From Pseudomonadota bacterium (lineage in GTDB: Bacteria > Myxococcota_A > UBA796 > GCA-2862545), in the NCBI GenBank assembly GCA_947475315.1, contig CANJMY010000020.1, positions 1 to 49,243 of the forward strand: DNA of 49,243 bases, in the 5' to 3' direction. The notes below the pieces were generated by a model, which saw nothing but the letters and a program-made list of their open reading frames with translations, ran no database searches and was not told where the DNA came from. Made by a program: the position numbers and the translations under genes. Shown here piece after piece: positions 33,317 through 42,918 of this stretch (its first letter is position 1; the number at the start of each line of letters is the position of its first letter).

Positions 33317-35092
33317 ATGCGCCTCAACCCCTCCCTCCCGATCCTCGTGGCCGTCTTCGCGACGGCGTGCGGAACCCAGGCCGCCTCGGACAGCGGCTGC
33401 ACCGTCGTGCAGGACCCTGAGTGGGGCACCACCAAGATCGTGTGCGACGACGGCACGTCGGCGGTGATTGAGAACGGCGCGGACGGCACCAGCGGCAACG
33501 ACGGCGCGCAGGGCCAGCAGGGCGCTGAGGGCGACGGCTGCACGGGCACGTCGCTCCCGGACGGCGGCTTCCACATCGACTGCGAGAACGGCGCCAGCTT
33601 CGACATCCCCGCGACCGGCAGCTGCCCGATGTACATGTTCCCCGACCAGGGCTTCCGCAACGCGCTCTATGTCGACAGCCCCGACGACCTGGAGCCGCTG
33701 CGCGGCTGTCAGGCGCTGGTCGGCGACCTCTACCTGATGAACTACGACGACCTGACGGCGCTGGACTCGGCGGTCGTGATCACCGGCAACGTCTATCTGT
33801 GGCCCGACGCGAGCGGCGCGACGACGCCGGTGCGCTTCGCCCCCAAGCTGCACATGATCCAGGGTGAAGTCCAGATCGCGAACACCGGCCGTACGGCGAT
33901 CGAGATGACCGGCCTTGCGTCGGTCGGCGGCGACCTGCACGCCGAGGGCGCGAGCGGCCTGACGGTCGCCAACTTCCCAGCCCTGGCGCGCGTGGGCGGA
34001 GACTTCGCCTGGCGCGGCGCCTCGGAGCTCCGCGTGGTCCATGCCCCGCTGCTCACCTCGGTCGGCGGCGTGGCGTTCGAGCACACGCCGATGCTGGCCT
34101 GGGTCGACATCGGCGAGATCACCACCGCGCACTCGGTGACCATCGAGGGCGCCGACGCGCTCGTGACGGTCAACCCGCTGTTCTCCGCGCTGGAGACGGT
34201 CGACTCGGTGTCGCTGATCGACAACGCGCGGCTCGCTGCGTGGAGCACGCCGGCGCTGCGCTCGGTGGGGAACGTGACCCTGGAGCACAACCCGGCGCTC
34301 GCCCGCTGGAGCTACCGCTCAGACATGGAGATCACCGGCACGCTGACCGTGCACGGCAACACCTCCTACGCGATCTGCACGGCGCCGACGGACCTGGCCG
34401 CCCAGCTGGTCGCGTCGGACAACGGCGTGTCGGACGGCACCTCCTGCGACAACTGCCCGAACGTGGCGAACCCCGACCAGGCGGACCACGACTTCGACGG
34501 CGCGGGCGATGCCTGCGACGAGGATGACGACGGCGACTCGGTCCTGGACGCCGACGACGGCGCGCCGACCAACCCCTGGATCTGCGCCGACGCGGACGGC
34601 GACGGCTGCGACGACTGCCGCGTGCTGGGCGCCCCCAACGTCAACCAGGACGGCGAGGATCAGGACGCGGACGGCGTCTGCGACTCCCGCGCGCTGCTGC
34701 CCTTCGGCGGCGAGGACTGCTACAACGTGCCCGGCACCGAGCTGCTGCGCTGCAACGCGGACCGCGTCTGGGCCGAGGCCTCGGATGACTGCGTCGCCCA
34801 CGGCGGCCAGCTGTGGGAGCCGACCTCGCCGCAGGGCTGGCTGGTGGCGGACGCCAACTACGACCTGCAGGACGTGTGGATTGGCATCCAGGACCTGGAC
34901 CACGAAGGCACCTTCGAGTTCCTGTCCAGCGGCGACGCGGCCCTCGCGTTGCTCTGGTCCCCGGGCGAGCCCAACAACCAGGGCAACGAGGACTGCGTCC
35001 AGTTCGCCGGCTTCAACGGCCAGCACGCGCTGCTCAACGACCTGAACTGCGCCGCCGCTCGCCCTTACGTCTGCGAGCCGCTCCCCTGGTAA
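33317..35092 (+). CDS. Modular surface lipoprotein: collagen-like, L-domain-like, TSP3 and C-type lectin
   Basis: A 591-residue lipoprotein (lipobox ATAC, Cys18). In order: seven collagen-like Gly-x-y triplets at residues 54-74 (GADGTSGNDGAQGQQ...); about 110-370 with LxxVGGDLxxxG-type repeats (LASVGGDLHAEG, LARVGGDFAWRG, LTSVGGVAFEHT) resembling receptor L-domains or leucine-rich repeats; about 380-460 thrombospondin type 3-like calcium-binding repeats (DNCPNVANPDQADHDFDGAG, DADGDGCDDC); and 463-591 a C-type lectin domain with WIGIQD, the sugar-binding EPNNQGNEDC, LNDLNC and paired cysteines. EPN usually goes with mannose-type ligands. It is probably a calcium-dependent surface adhesin. GGAG lies seven bases before the ATG at 33317. 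A strong terminator follows. Confidence 0.88.
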   Translation: MRLNPSLPILVAVFATACGTQAASDSGCTVVQDPEWGTTKIVCDDGTSAVIENGADGTSGNDGAQGQQGAEGDGCTGTSLPDGGFHIDCENGASFDIPATGSCPMYMFPDQGFRNALYVDSPDDLEPLRGCQALVGDLYLMNYDDLTALDSAVVITGNVYLWPDASGATTPVRFAPKLHMIQGEVQIANTGRTAIEMTGLASVGGDLHAEGASGLTVANFPALARVGGDFAWRGASELRVVHAPLLTSVGGVAFEHTPMLAWVDIGEITTAHSVTIEGADALVTVNPLFSALETVDSVSLIDNARLAAWSTPALRSVGNVTLEHNPALARWSYRSDMEITGTLTVHGNTSYAICTAPTDLAAQLVASDNGVSDGTSCDNCPNVANPDQADHDFDGAGDACDEDDDGDSVLDADDGAPTNPWICADADGDGCDDCRVLGAPNVNQDGEDQDADGVCDSRALLPFGGEDCYNVPGTELLRCNADRVWAEASDDCVAHGGQLWEPTSPQGWLVADANYDLQDVWIGIQDLDHEGTFEFLSSGDAALALLWSPGEPNNQGNEDCVQFAGFNGQHALLNDLNCAAARPYVCEPLPW

Positions 35093-35123
35093 GCCACGCG
35101 CTCTAGCCCCGTGAGGGGCGAGC

Positions 35124-35168
35124 GCGCCGGGCGCACCGCACACGCGGGCGCCCGGCGCTTCTTTGTTT
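35124..35168 (+). terminator. Rho-independent terminator of the lectin lipoprotein gene
   Basis: A perfect 11-bp GC stem, GCGCCGGGCGC (35124-35134) and GCGCCCGGCGC (35148-35158), with a 13-base loop, then TTCTTTGTTT. The T-tract reaches the stop codon of the convergent gene. On the minus strand no T-run follows, so it serves mainly the plus-strand gene. Confidence 0.88.
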
Positions 35169-36558
35169 AGGCGCGACGGGCCTTGCGGCGCAGCATCACG
35201 GTGGCGCCGATCAGCATGGCCAGCACCGAGCCCTGCGGCGCGGCGCGGGTGTCGCAGCCGCAGCCCTTCTTCTCCTGATCGGCGCCGCTGCAGTCCTGGT
35301 CGATGCCGTCGCCGGCGAGTTCCACGCCGTCGGGCGAGGAGGTGGCGTTGGCGTCGTCGCAGTCGCCGGTGGGGGCGTCCACGGTGGCTTCGCCCGCGTC
35401 GGCACAGTCCACGTCGTCGGACGTGACGGTCTCGTCCGTGCGGAAGCCGTCGCCGTCGCCGTCGACGTAGCACTTGACGGTCGCGTCGCAGTTCGCGTCG
35501 ACCTCGGCGCCGATGTCCTCAGGTGCCGGGTCGCCGTCGCAGCTTCCGAGCGTACACATGTCATCGACGGTGCAGTCGGTGCCGTCATCACAGGAGCCGC
35601 CCTCGTTAGAGGCGACCTTGACGCAGACGCCGCTCAGGACGTCGAACGCCGACTCGGTGCAGGCGTCTGCGAGGCCGGCGCAGTCGACGCCGAAGTTCAC
35701 CACGTCGTCCCACTCTTCGACCGTCAAACACGCGGTCGTCGGGACGGGGAGGTCGACCAGCGACTGCGCCGCCGCGCGCGCGTCGGCCCAGGTGGGCGCG
35801 CCGGAGACGAAGCTCAAGAGGATGGCGGTCTGACCGGCGGGCAGGTCAAAGGTGTACGTCCACACCGGCGTGTCGTCGCCGTCGGCGAGGTTGGCCGTGT
35901 CGGCCTTCACCGCGCCGAGGTTGTTCTGCCAGACGTGCGCGAGGCGAGGGTCGGTGCTGACGTCTCCGGGCACCGCCGAGGCGCCGAGCGCTTCCATCGT
36001 CACGGCCCACGCGTCGGCGGTGCTGACGGTTCGATCTCCCGAGGACGTGGCCATGATCGCGGTCATGTCGTCGCTGCCGAGCTCGCTGGGGATCCGGACG
36101 ACGACGGTCTCGGTGCCCGAGCCCACGTTCCGCACGACGTTCATCCACCGCGCGAACCCTGCGTCGGCGGGCACGAACACCTTTCGGCTGACCTCAAGGC
36201 TGCCGACGGTCTGGGTGGCGAACACGAGCTGGCGGTCACCGCACTCCAGCGAAGACACGCCGTTCCCGTTGTAAGAGGTGCTGTTGACGACGAGCGAATT
36301 GTAGCCGTCGAACGCATCGTGGAGCCGGCTTGGCTCAAGCGCTCCGTTCAAGGTCGTGGCGGACACGGACGCGGTGTAGGTCGCGTCTGAGGCCGCCCCG
36401 GATGCGGAGGTTGTGGTCGAGAACGTGAGGTTGTCGTTGAAGAAGAACGCCAGGTGGTTGCCGTCGACCAGCGAGACGGAGCCCGTCGACGCGAAGGCGG
36501 CGGGGGGCGCGAGCACCAGCAGGGGGAACAGGACGGACTTCAAGGAGACCTCGCCCAT
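35167..36558 (-). CDS. Exported protein with MopE-like metal-binding motif and MYXO-CTERM-like tail
   Basis: A 463-residue exported protein. Signal peptide LKSVLFPLLVLAPPAAFA; residues about 25-280 form a beta-rich domain I do not recognise. From about 285 the sequence is Cys/Asp-rich, with CYVDGDGDGF, GDCDDANA and DGIDQDCSG, the pattern of the MopE-type metal-binding motif found in myxobacterial surface proteins. The end reads GCGCDTRAAPQGSV, a short hydrophobic stretch, and RRKARRA: the Gly-Cys box, membrane segment and basic tail of MYXO-CTERM signals, which direct proteins to the surface through a myxosortase. ATG 36558 is given; TTG 36543, with GAGG upstream, would yield a cleaner signal peptide (MKSVLF...). 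Confidence 0.82.
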   Translation of the reverse strand: MGEVSLKSVLFPLLVLAPPAAFASTGSVSLVDGNHLAFFFNDNLTFSTTTSASGAASDATYTASVSATTLNGALEPSRLHDAFDGYNSLVVNSTSYNGNGVSSLECGDRQLVFATQTVGSLEVSRKVFVPADAGFARWMNVVRNVGSGTETVVVRIPSELGSDDMTAIMATSSGDRTVSTADAWAVTMEALGASAVPGDVSTDPRLAHVWQNNLGAVKADTANLADGDDTPVWTYTFDLPAGQTAILLSFVSGAPTWADARAAAQSLVDLPVPTTACLTVEEWDDVVNFGVDCAGLADACTESAFDVLSGVCVKVASNEGGSCDDGTDCTVDDMCTLGSCDGDPAPEDIGAEVDANCDATVKCYVDGDGDGFRTDETVTSDDVDCADAGEATVDAPTGDCDDANATSSPDGVELAGDGIDQDCSGADQEKKGCGCDTRAAPQGSVLAMLIGATVMLRRKARRA

Positions 36559-36668
36559 GCGAGCTATGCCGCTCTCGGCAGCTTGGCTGAACTTCGGCGC
36601 ACGGTTTCCGCTTGGAGGTGCCGTCCGCGGTGCCGTACCGCGCGCCCACTCCGTGCAGCGGCGAGGGA

Positions 36669-36697
36669 TTGCGTACGCGGTGCGCTGGCGCTAGGTC
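36669..36697 (+). promoter_or_regulatory. Possible promoter of the sulfatase-fold gene
   Basis: TTGCGT (36669-36674), 17 bases, TAGGTC (36692-36697), 21 bases before the ATG, implying a short leader. It shares the TTGC...N17...TA layout seen before other genes in the window. Confidence 0.35.
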
Positions 36698-36718
36698 GTC
36701 CGACCGCCAGGGTGGGGC

Positions 36719-38827
36719 ATGCTGCGCTTCGTGTGGGCATTCTTCCTCGCGGGATGTGCAGGCGGGCTGAACGCGCCCACCCCTGTCCGTCCGCCATCGG
36801 TCCTGCTGGTGACGCTCGACACCACCCGCGCCGATCACCTCGGCGCCTACGGGTTCGCCCAGGCGCGCACGCCCAACCTCGACCAGCTTGCCTCCGAGGG
36901 CGCGCGGTTCGCCGAGCACGTCACGGTCGCGCCGCTCACGCTGCCTGCGCACGCCTCGCTCATGTCGGGCCTTCTTCCGCCCGCGCACGGCGTGCGGGAC
37001 AACGGCGACTACGTCGTCCCGCTGGGCGTGGAGACGCTGGCCGAGCGGCTGAAGGCGGCAGGGTACGAGACGCACGCGTTCATGTCGGCGGCGGTGCTCG
37101 ACTCTCGCTACGGCCTCGACCAGGGCTTTGACAGCTACGACGACGAGCTGTGGTCGGAGGACGCGCCCAAGCTGTTCATGATCCGCGATCGGCCCGCGTC
37201 GCGTACGGCCGACCGGGCGCTGGCGTGGCTCAAATCCTGGAAGGAGAGCGGCGCCGAGAAGCCGTTCTTTGCTTGGGTTCACCTGTTTGATCCGCACGAA
37301 CCGCACGAGGCCGCGGCGCCGGATCGGATGCTCTCCGCGTCTCCGTACGACGCTGAGATCACCGGCGTCGATCGCGCGGTCGGGCGCCTGCTGCAGGGCT
37401 TGCAGGAGGCGGGCGTCGGCCCCGACACGCTGGTGATCGTGACCGCCGATCACGGCGAGAGCTTGGGCGAGCACGGCGAGAAGACGCACGGCGTGTTCGT
37501 CTACCAGGCGACCATGCACGTCCCGCTGCTGGTGCGCTTCCTGGGCGTGGCGGCGGGGACGGTCGTGTCGACGCCGACCAGCGCGGTCGACGTGGTGCCG
37601 ACGGTGCTGGATCTCCTCGGGCTCCCGCCTGCGGACACCCAGGGCGTGGACTTGGCGCCGCTGCTCCACGGCCAGCCCACCGCGGAGCGGACACAGTACT
37701 CCGAGTCGCTGCTGAGCCAGCTCTCGTTTGGGATGGCGGCGCTGAGCGCGGTGCGTGTGGGCGATCAGAAGTGGGTGCGCGCGCCGCGCCCAGAGCGCTT
37801 TGATCTGGCGGTGGATCCCACCGAGCAGGTCAACCTGGCTGGGAAGGACCCCGCCCTGGACGCCAAGCTGGATGGCGCGCTGCAGGCGATCCTCGACGAC
37901 AGCGGACGTCGCGCACTGCCGACCGTCGCAGCGACGGTCGACGATCAGACCAGCGAGATGCTCATGGCGCTTGGGTACCTGCCCGCGCAGCGCACGGCGT
38001 CCTCGCTGTCCACGATGGACCCCAAGGACGGGCTCGACCTCTACGACGCGCAAGAGTCGGCGCGTCACCTGGCGCAGCAGGGGAAGTGGAAGGAGTCGGG
38101 CGACGCGATCCGCGCGCTGCTGGCGCGGGCGCCGGACAACGTCACCGGGCGCAACATCCTGGCGATGTCTCTGTGGCGTCAGGGCCTGCTGGACACCGCC
38201 CGCACCGAGTACGAGCGCTCGCTCGCCACGCTGCCAGACCAGGAGCGCGTCTACAGCGCGCTGGGGCAGATCGCGGCCAGCCAGGGCAAGCGCGACGACG
38301 CGCGCGCGGCGTACGATCGCGCGCTCAAGCTGTCGCCGGCGTTGGTCGAGGTCATGGTCTTCCGTGCGACGCTGGAGTTCGGCGCGGGCGACAAGGCGGC
38401 CGCGGAGCAGTGGCTTCGTCGCGCGGTGGACGTGGACTCCACGGCGGAGAACGCCGCGCTCTACTGGGCCGACCTCCAGTTCTTGGACGGCCGCTTCTCC
38501 GACGCGCTCACTTGGTACGAGAAAGTGATCGCCGCGCTGCCGACGCACTACGCGGCGACGCTGCAGGCGGGGCTGTCGGCGCAGCGCGTCGGCGATGTCG
38601 CCAAGGCGGAGCGCTACTACAAGGTGGCCGAGGCGCTGCGCCCCGACGACTGGAAGCCGCCCTACGACCAAGCCTGCCTCAAGGCGCTGGCCGGGGACCC
38701 GGATGGGGCGTTTGCACTGCTGGAGCGCGCGGGCGGTCCGGCGCGCGTGGGCGCCACCGCGGCGACGGATCCGGACCTCACGGCCCTGCACGCCGACTCG
38801 CGATGGGCGGCGTACGCCGTGCCGTAG
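36719..38827 (+). CDS. Sulfatase-fold lipoprotein with C-terminal TPR repeats
   Basis: A 702-residue lipoprotein (lipobox LAGC, Cys13). Residues about 27-400 have the alkaline-phosphatase/sulfatase fold: VLLVTLDTTRADHLGAYG, with Asp34 a metal ligand, and VTADHGESLGEHGE. The nucleophile motif, C/S-x-P-x-R in sulfatases, is TLPAH with Thr74, so formylglycine cannot form; Thr nucleophiles occur in phospho-transferases of the same superfamily. Residues about 440-700 are TPR repeats (LARAPDNVTGRNILAMSLWR, ALGQIAASQGKRDDARAAYD). A role in modifying envelope phospholipids or glycans is an inference. The ATG at 36719 follows GGTGGGG. Confidence 0.88.
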   Translation: MLRFVWAFFLAGCAGGLNAPTPVRPPSVLLVTLDTTRADHLGAYGFAQARTPNLDQLASEGARFAEHVTVAPLTLPAHASLMSGLLPPAHGVRDNGDYVVPLGVETLAERLKAAGYETHAFMSAAVLDSRYGLDQGFDSYDDELWSEDAPKLFMIRDRPASRTADRALAWLKSWKESGAEKPFFAWVHLFDPHEPHEAAAPDRMLSASPYDAEITGVDRAVGRLLQGLQEAGVGPDTLVIVTADHGESLGEHGEKTHGVFVYQATMHVPLLVRFLGVAAGTVVSTPTSAVDVVPTVLDLLGLPPADTQGVDLAPLLHGQPTAERTQYSESLLSQLSFGMAALSAVRVGDQKWVRAPRPERFDLAVDPTEQVNLAGKDPALDAKLDGALQAILDDSGRRALPTVAATVDDQTSEMLMALGYLPAQRTASSLSTMDPKDGLDLYDAQESARHLAQQGKWKESGDAIRALLARAPDNVTGRNILAMSLWRQGLLDTARTEYERSLATLPDQERVYSALGQIAASQGKRDDARAAYDRALKLSPALVEVMVFRATLEFGAGDKAAAEQWLRRAVDVDSTAENAALYWADLQFLDGRFSDALTWYEKVIAALPTHYAATLQAGLSAQRVGDVAKAERYYKVAEALRPDDWKPPYDQACLKALAGDPDGAFALLERAGGPARVGATAATDPDLTALHADSRWAAYAVP

Positions 38828-38890
38828 CGGCGCGAACTCTCTGGTTCTGGGTGCGTTCGTGTGCTCGGCCGACGGGCTAGCGGAGCGGCC

Positions 38891-40195
38891 CTAGTCGACC
38901 CACACCGGCTGCGACCAGCCGCCTTCCTTGGTGACCGGCACCTGGTGGCGTCCATTCGCGGTCGAGATCCAGATGCGCTTGCGGCCGTCCCGCGTGGACG
39001 TGAACACCAGGTAGTTGGAGTCGGGCGACCAGGTGGGGTCTTCGTTGTCGCCCATGCCCTGCGTGATGCGCGTGAGGCCGCTGCCGTCGGGCGAGACGGT
39101 GAACACGTCGAAGTCGCCGCCTTGCTTGCTGACGAACGCGATCTTGGAGCCGTCCGGCGACCAGGTAGGGTCACTGAACATGCCGCCGATCTGCGTGACG
39201 CGCGTGGGCGTGCCGCCCTCCACGCTGACCAGGTAGATCTGGCTGCCGCCCGAACGCTCCGACGCGAACGCCACGCGGCGGCCGTCGGGCGAGTAGGTGG
39301 GCGACACGTCGATGCCGCCGCCCGACGTGAGCTGGCGCATGTCGCGGCCGGTCTTGGCCTCGATGAGGAACAGGTCGGTGTCCGCGCCTGCGCTGCGCGC
39401 GAGCACGATGAAGCGGCCGTCGGGCGACCACGCGGGCGAGAGGTTCACGCCCTGGCGCGTCGACACCGCGCGCACGTCGCCGGAGCGAAGGTCCTTCACG
39501 AACAGGTCCGGGTTGCCGCGCTTGTACGATGTCCACGCGACGTAGCGGCGGTCCACGGACCACGCGGGCGACAGGTTGATCGACCCGTTGCGGGTGATCG
39601 GGCGCGCGCCGTCGCCGTCCAGGTCCACCAGGTAGATCTCCTTGTTGCCCGAGCGCTCACTGACCGCGAGGACCGACGCGCCGAAGAAGCCAGGCTGGCC
39701 GACGATCGCCTCGAGCGCCTCGTTCGCGGCCTGGTGCGCCAAGCCGACGGCGTTGCTGGCCGGCGCGCGCAGGCGCTTCTTGGCGAGCGTGCCGCCGCCC
39801 AACGCGTCGTACACGTACAGGTCGATGCACATCGACTTGCCGGACGGGTCGCAGGTGCGGTCGCCGGTGGGCAGCACGTTGAACTTGACCAGCGCGCCCA
39901 CGCGCAGCGGCTTCCAGTCGTCGAACGAGAACTGGCCGGGCGCGGCGCCGCCGCGGGTGTCGAGGTGCGCGGACGTCGGCACGATCGTGAAGTAGCCGCT
40001 CATGTCCAGGTCGTGCTCGATCAGGTCGTGCACGCGACCGGCCACGTGATCAGGGTCACCCGAGGGCAGCCCCGCCGACGCGACCGCGAGCGACAGCGAC
40101 TGCGTACCCGCGATCGGCACCTCGAACGAGGTCGCGAACGCGGCGGTGCTGACCGAGCACAGGCAGGCGGCGACGAGGGTGCGCGACACGTTCAT
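38891..40195 (-). CDS. tolB: Tol-Pal system protein TolB
   Basis: A 434-residue periplasmic protein (signal peptide ending AAFA) of the Tol-Pal system, which links inner membrane, peptidoglycan and outer membrane and aids constriction at division. The N-terminal domain (about 23-160) has DLDMSGYFTIVP, and the six-bladed propeller repeats SPAWSPDGRFIVLA, SPTYSPDGRRVAFAS and DPTWSPDGSKIAFVS. The ATG overlaps the TolA-like stop by one base (TGATG). No pal gene follows; its usual place is taken by a convergent sulfatase gene. Confidence 0.97.
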   Translation of the reverse strand: MNVSRTLVAACLCSVSTAAFATSFEVPIAGTQSLSLAVASAGLPSGDPDHVAGRVHDLIEHDLDMSGYFTIVPTSAHLDTRGGAAPGQFSFDDWKPLRVGALVKFNVLPTGDRTCDPSGKSMCIDLYVYDALGGGTLAKKRLRAPASNAVGLAHQAANEALEAIVGQPGFFGASVLAVSERSGNKEIYLVDLDGDGARPITRNGSINLSPAWSVDRRYVAWTSYKRGNPDLFVKDLRSGDVRAVSTRQGVNLSPAWSPDGRFIVLARSAGADTDLFLIEAKTGRDMRQLTSGGGIDVSPTYSPDGRRVAFASERSGGSQIYLVSVEGGTPTRVTQIGGMFSDPTWSPDGSKIAFVSKQGGDFDVFTVSPDGSGLTRITQGMGDNEDPTWSPDSNYLVFTSTRDGRKRIWISTANGRHQVPVTKEGGWSQPVWVD

Positions 40196-40958
40196 CAGTT
40201 GTCTCCGAAGGCGAGCGCGAAGCCGGAGGCGACGGCGGCGACGCGCTCGGGCGGCGGCGCGGGGATGTCGGTCAGCCCCTCGGCGGCGGCGAGGGCCGCG
40301 CGATCCCAGGAGGCGTTTCCGCTCGACTGCTTCAAGCTGGTCTCCAGCACGTGGCCCGAGGCGTCCGCCTTGATCAACACCTTGGCGATCAGGCCCTTCC
40401 CGCGCAGCGACGGGAGCGGCTGGAACCAGGGGTCGTAGGCCTTGCGGAGCGCAGCCGCGTAGGGGTCATTGCGACCGAGCGTCGTTCCGCTGCCGCCGTC
40501 CGCGCCGTCGGGCGAGGTGGCCTGACGGTCCTCGGGGCCTTCGGGGCCGTCCAAGCTGCCCATCAGATTGTTACGGCGCATCTCGTCCATCAGCTCTTGG
40601 CGGCGCGCGTCGTCGTCCGGCGTGCCCATCGGCTTGGGCTCAGGGTTGTTCGGATCCTGGAAAGCCAGATCCGACTGCTGCACCGGCGGCGGCACGTCCG
40701 ACGGCGTGGGCGCGCCCGACGCACGCGGCGCGTGCATGGCGAGCGTGGGCAGGCCCTGCGACTTGGCCATGCTGACGACCGCGACCTCCATGCTCTCGTC
40801 CGGCGTGATGAGCGGCGCGGGCGGCGGCGAGAGCAGCGACATCAGGAAGGACAGGGCGATCATGCCCCCGATGACCGCCACGTGGCCCACCGCCGCGCCC
40901 ACCACGAACGGCCACAGGCGCTCCTGGCGGGTCTCAAGCAGGGTGGAGTGGGAGCCGT

Positions 40959-40962
<4 letters not shown>
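40195..40962 (-). CDS. tolA: TolA/TonB-like energy-transduction protein
   Basis: A 255-residue protein with one N-terminal membrane helix (FVVGAAVGHVAVIGGMIALSF), a Pro/Asp-rich periplasmic linker and a C-terminal TonB-like domain (GKGLIAKVLIKADASGHVLE, DRAALAAAEG). It couples the TolQR motor to TolB and Pal. The linker is much shorter than in E. coli TolA (421 residues). GTG at 40962 overlaps the TolR stop by four bases. Identity as TolA rather than TonB rests on its place between tolR and tolB. Confidence 0.9.
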
Positions 40963-41402
<440 letters not shown>

Positions 41403-41403
41403 G

Positions 41404-42117
41404 CTAGGACCGACGCTTCACGAGGTTCAGGAAGTCCGCGGAGAAGTTGTCCATCTCCGTGTCCAGCGTCACGACCCAGGCGTTGTAGGTGTTGTACGCC
41501 ATGACCGCGGGGATGGCCGCGACCAGACCCACCGCGGTGGCGACCAGCGCGTGCGCGATGTCCGGGCCGACCACCTGGATGGTGGCGGTGGTGCCCGGCT
41601 GGCCGAGCTTGAGGAAGGCCTGGAGGATGCCCCAGACGGTGCCGAACAGGCCGATGAACGGCGCCGTGGAGCCGGTGGTGGCGAGCACCGTGATGAAGCG
41701 ACGCAGCTGCGTGGACTCCACCTGGGCCGCGCGGCGAAGGGCGCGCTCGACGTTGGCGCCGTGGTCCGGCGCAGGCTGACCGGGCGTGGCGGGCTGCGCG
41801 GCCTTGAGGCGCGACAGCTCCTTGTAGCCGGCTTGGAACACCGCGCTGACGGGGCTGGCCGCCCAGGTAGGCGCCGCCTCGTAGATCTGGTCGAGACGCT
41901 TGGCCTTCCAGAACGCGTCCAGGAACTGCGCCGAGCTGGTGGTGGCGGCCTGCAGGCGCAGGCCCTTCTGGATGATGATCGCCCAGCACGCGATGCTCAT
42001 CACGACCAGCAGGAGCAGATCCAGCTGCACGATGGGATCCGCAGCGGTGACGAGCGACAGCAGCGAAGGTGCTCCCGTCGCAGTGGCGGCCAGGTACACC
42101 TCGATCGACGACGGCAA
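41404..42117 (-). CDS. tolQ: Tol-Pal motor subunit TolQ (ExbB/MotA family)
   Basis: A 237-residue inner-membrane proton channel subunit with three helices (DLLLLVVMSIACWAIIIQKG; GLFGTVWGILQAFLKLG; HALVATAVGLVAAIPAVMAYN). The TGSTAPFIGLFGTVWGI and ATAVGLVAAIPAVMAYN blocks are characteristic of the family. I chose TTG at 42117 because GGAGG lies just upstream; GTG at 42099 is a later alternative. It heads the tolQ-tolR-tolA-tolB operon and diverges from the EcsC-like gene across 93 bases, which show no clear promoter boxes. Confidence 0.95.
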   Translation of the reverse strand: MPSSIEVYLAATATGAPSLLSLVTAADPIVQLDLLLLVVMSIACWAIIIQKGLRLQAATTSSAQFLDAFWKAKRLDQIYEAAPTWAASPVSAVFQAGYKELSRLKAAQPATPGQPAPDHGANVERALRRAAQVESTQLRRFITVLATTGSTAPFIGLFGTVWGILQAFLKLGQPGTTATIQVVGPDIAHALVATAVGLVAAIPAVMAYNTYNAWVVTLDTEMDNFSADFLNLVKRRS

Positions 42118-42210
42118 GCGGCCCTCCCAGACACGCCACGTTCGTAACGGTCGCGTGGGGCCACGTCCACGCGCACGCGACGGGATACAGGGGCGCGCGG
42201 AGGTCACGTC

Positions 42211-42918
42211 GTGTCGACACTCGGGGAGCGCGTACGCGACGTCCTGCACGTGGTCGATCGGCACGCCATCGACGCGATCGTGCGCCGTGTGGGCGTGGGC
42301 ACCCAAGCGACGCGAGACTGGCTGCGCGGGCGCGACCTCCCGTTCGTCGAGGAGGGGCCTCGCGGTCGTCCGAGCGACTCCGACCTGGCGCGCACCGCGG
42401 GCGTGGTGATCGCGCGGGCGCGGACGAGCGCGTCGTCGGTGGGGCTGGTGGCGGGCCTGGGCGGCCTGATGTCGATCCCGCCGGACATGGCGGGGCGGCT
42501 GGTGTCCATCCTGCGCTTGTCGCAGCGGCTGGCGGTGGTCTACGGCATCGATCCCGAGACGCCGCGCGGGCACGCGGCGGTGCTGCGGGCGCTGGCGGCG
42601 GCGTTCGACGTCGACGTTCCGGATCATGGCTTCGTAGACAGCCGCGCGAGCGCGATGGTTCGCGCGCTGGTGCCCGGCGGCGGACAGCCTGGGCCGCTGG
42701 CCGGTCGGGTGGCGCGCGCGGCGGTGAGCGCGTCGCTGCAAGGGTCCGTGAGCCACGTCGGCCGCCTGGTGCCGGTGGTGGGGTCGGGGATCGCGGCGCG
42801 TGATGACGCGCGCGACGTCGAAGCGGTCGGCGAGCGTATGTTGGCCGTGTTCTCGCGGCTGGTCGAGGCGGCGATCGATCCGAACATCCGCGACGCCGAA
42901 GAGATCCGCGGCGGATGA
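42211..42918 (+). CDS. EcsC-like protein
   Basis: A 235-residue protein with SSVGLVAGLGGLMSIPPDMAG, AGRLVSILRLSQRLAVVYG and GVGS-like Gly-rich stretches, resembling the EcsC family; the family's role is poorly defined and links to secretion and membrane transport have been proposed. The assignment is moderate. The N-terminal 65 residues (VLHVVDRHAIDAIVRRVGVG) look like a separate helical part. The GTG at 42211 has GGAGG seven bases upstream. Its stop overlaps the FAN1-type nuclease ATG by four bases, an unusual partner. Confidence 0.62.
   Translation: MSTLGERVRDVLHVVDRHAIDAIVRRVGVGTQATRDWLRGRDLPFVEEGPRGRPSDSDLARTAGVVIARARTSASSVGLVAGLGGLMSIPPDMAGRLVSILRLSQRLAVVYGIDPETPRGHAAVLRALAAAFDVDVPDHGFVDSRASAMVRALVPGGGQPGPLAGRVARAAVSASLQGSVSHVGRLVPVVGSGIAARDDARDVEAVGERMLAVFSRLVEAAIDPNIRDAEEIRGG

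Noticed and set aside
36335..38791. Long minus-strand open frame opposite the sulfatase-fold gene
   Set aside because: Low-complexity Arg/Gln/Val-rich product, no motif; the plus strand has metal motifs and TPR repeats.
36719..38827. Conventional sulfatase annotation
   Set aside because: The formylglycine Cys/Ser is replaced by Thr in TLPAH, so only the fold, not the sulfatase reaction, is supported.
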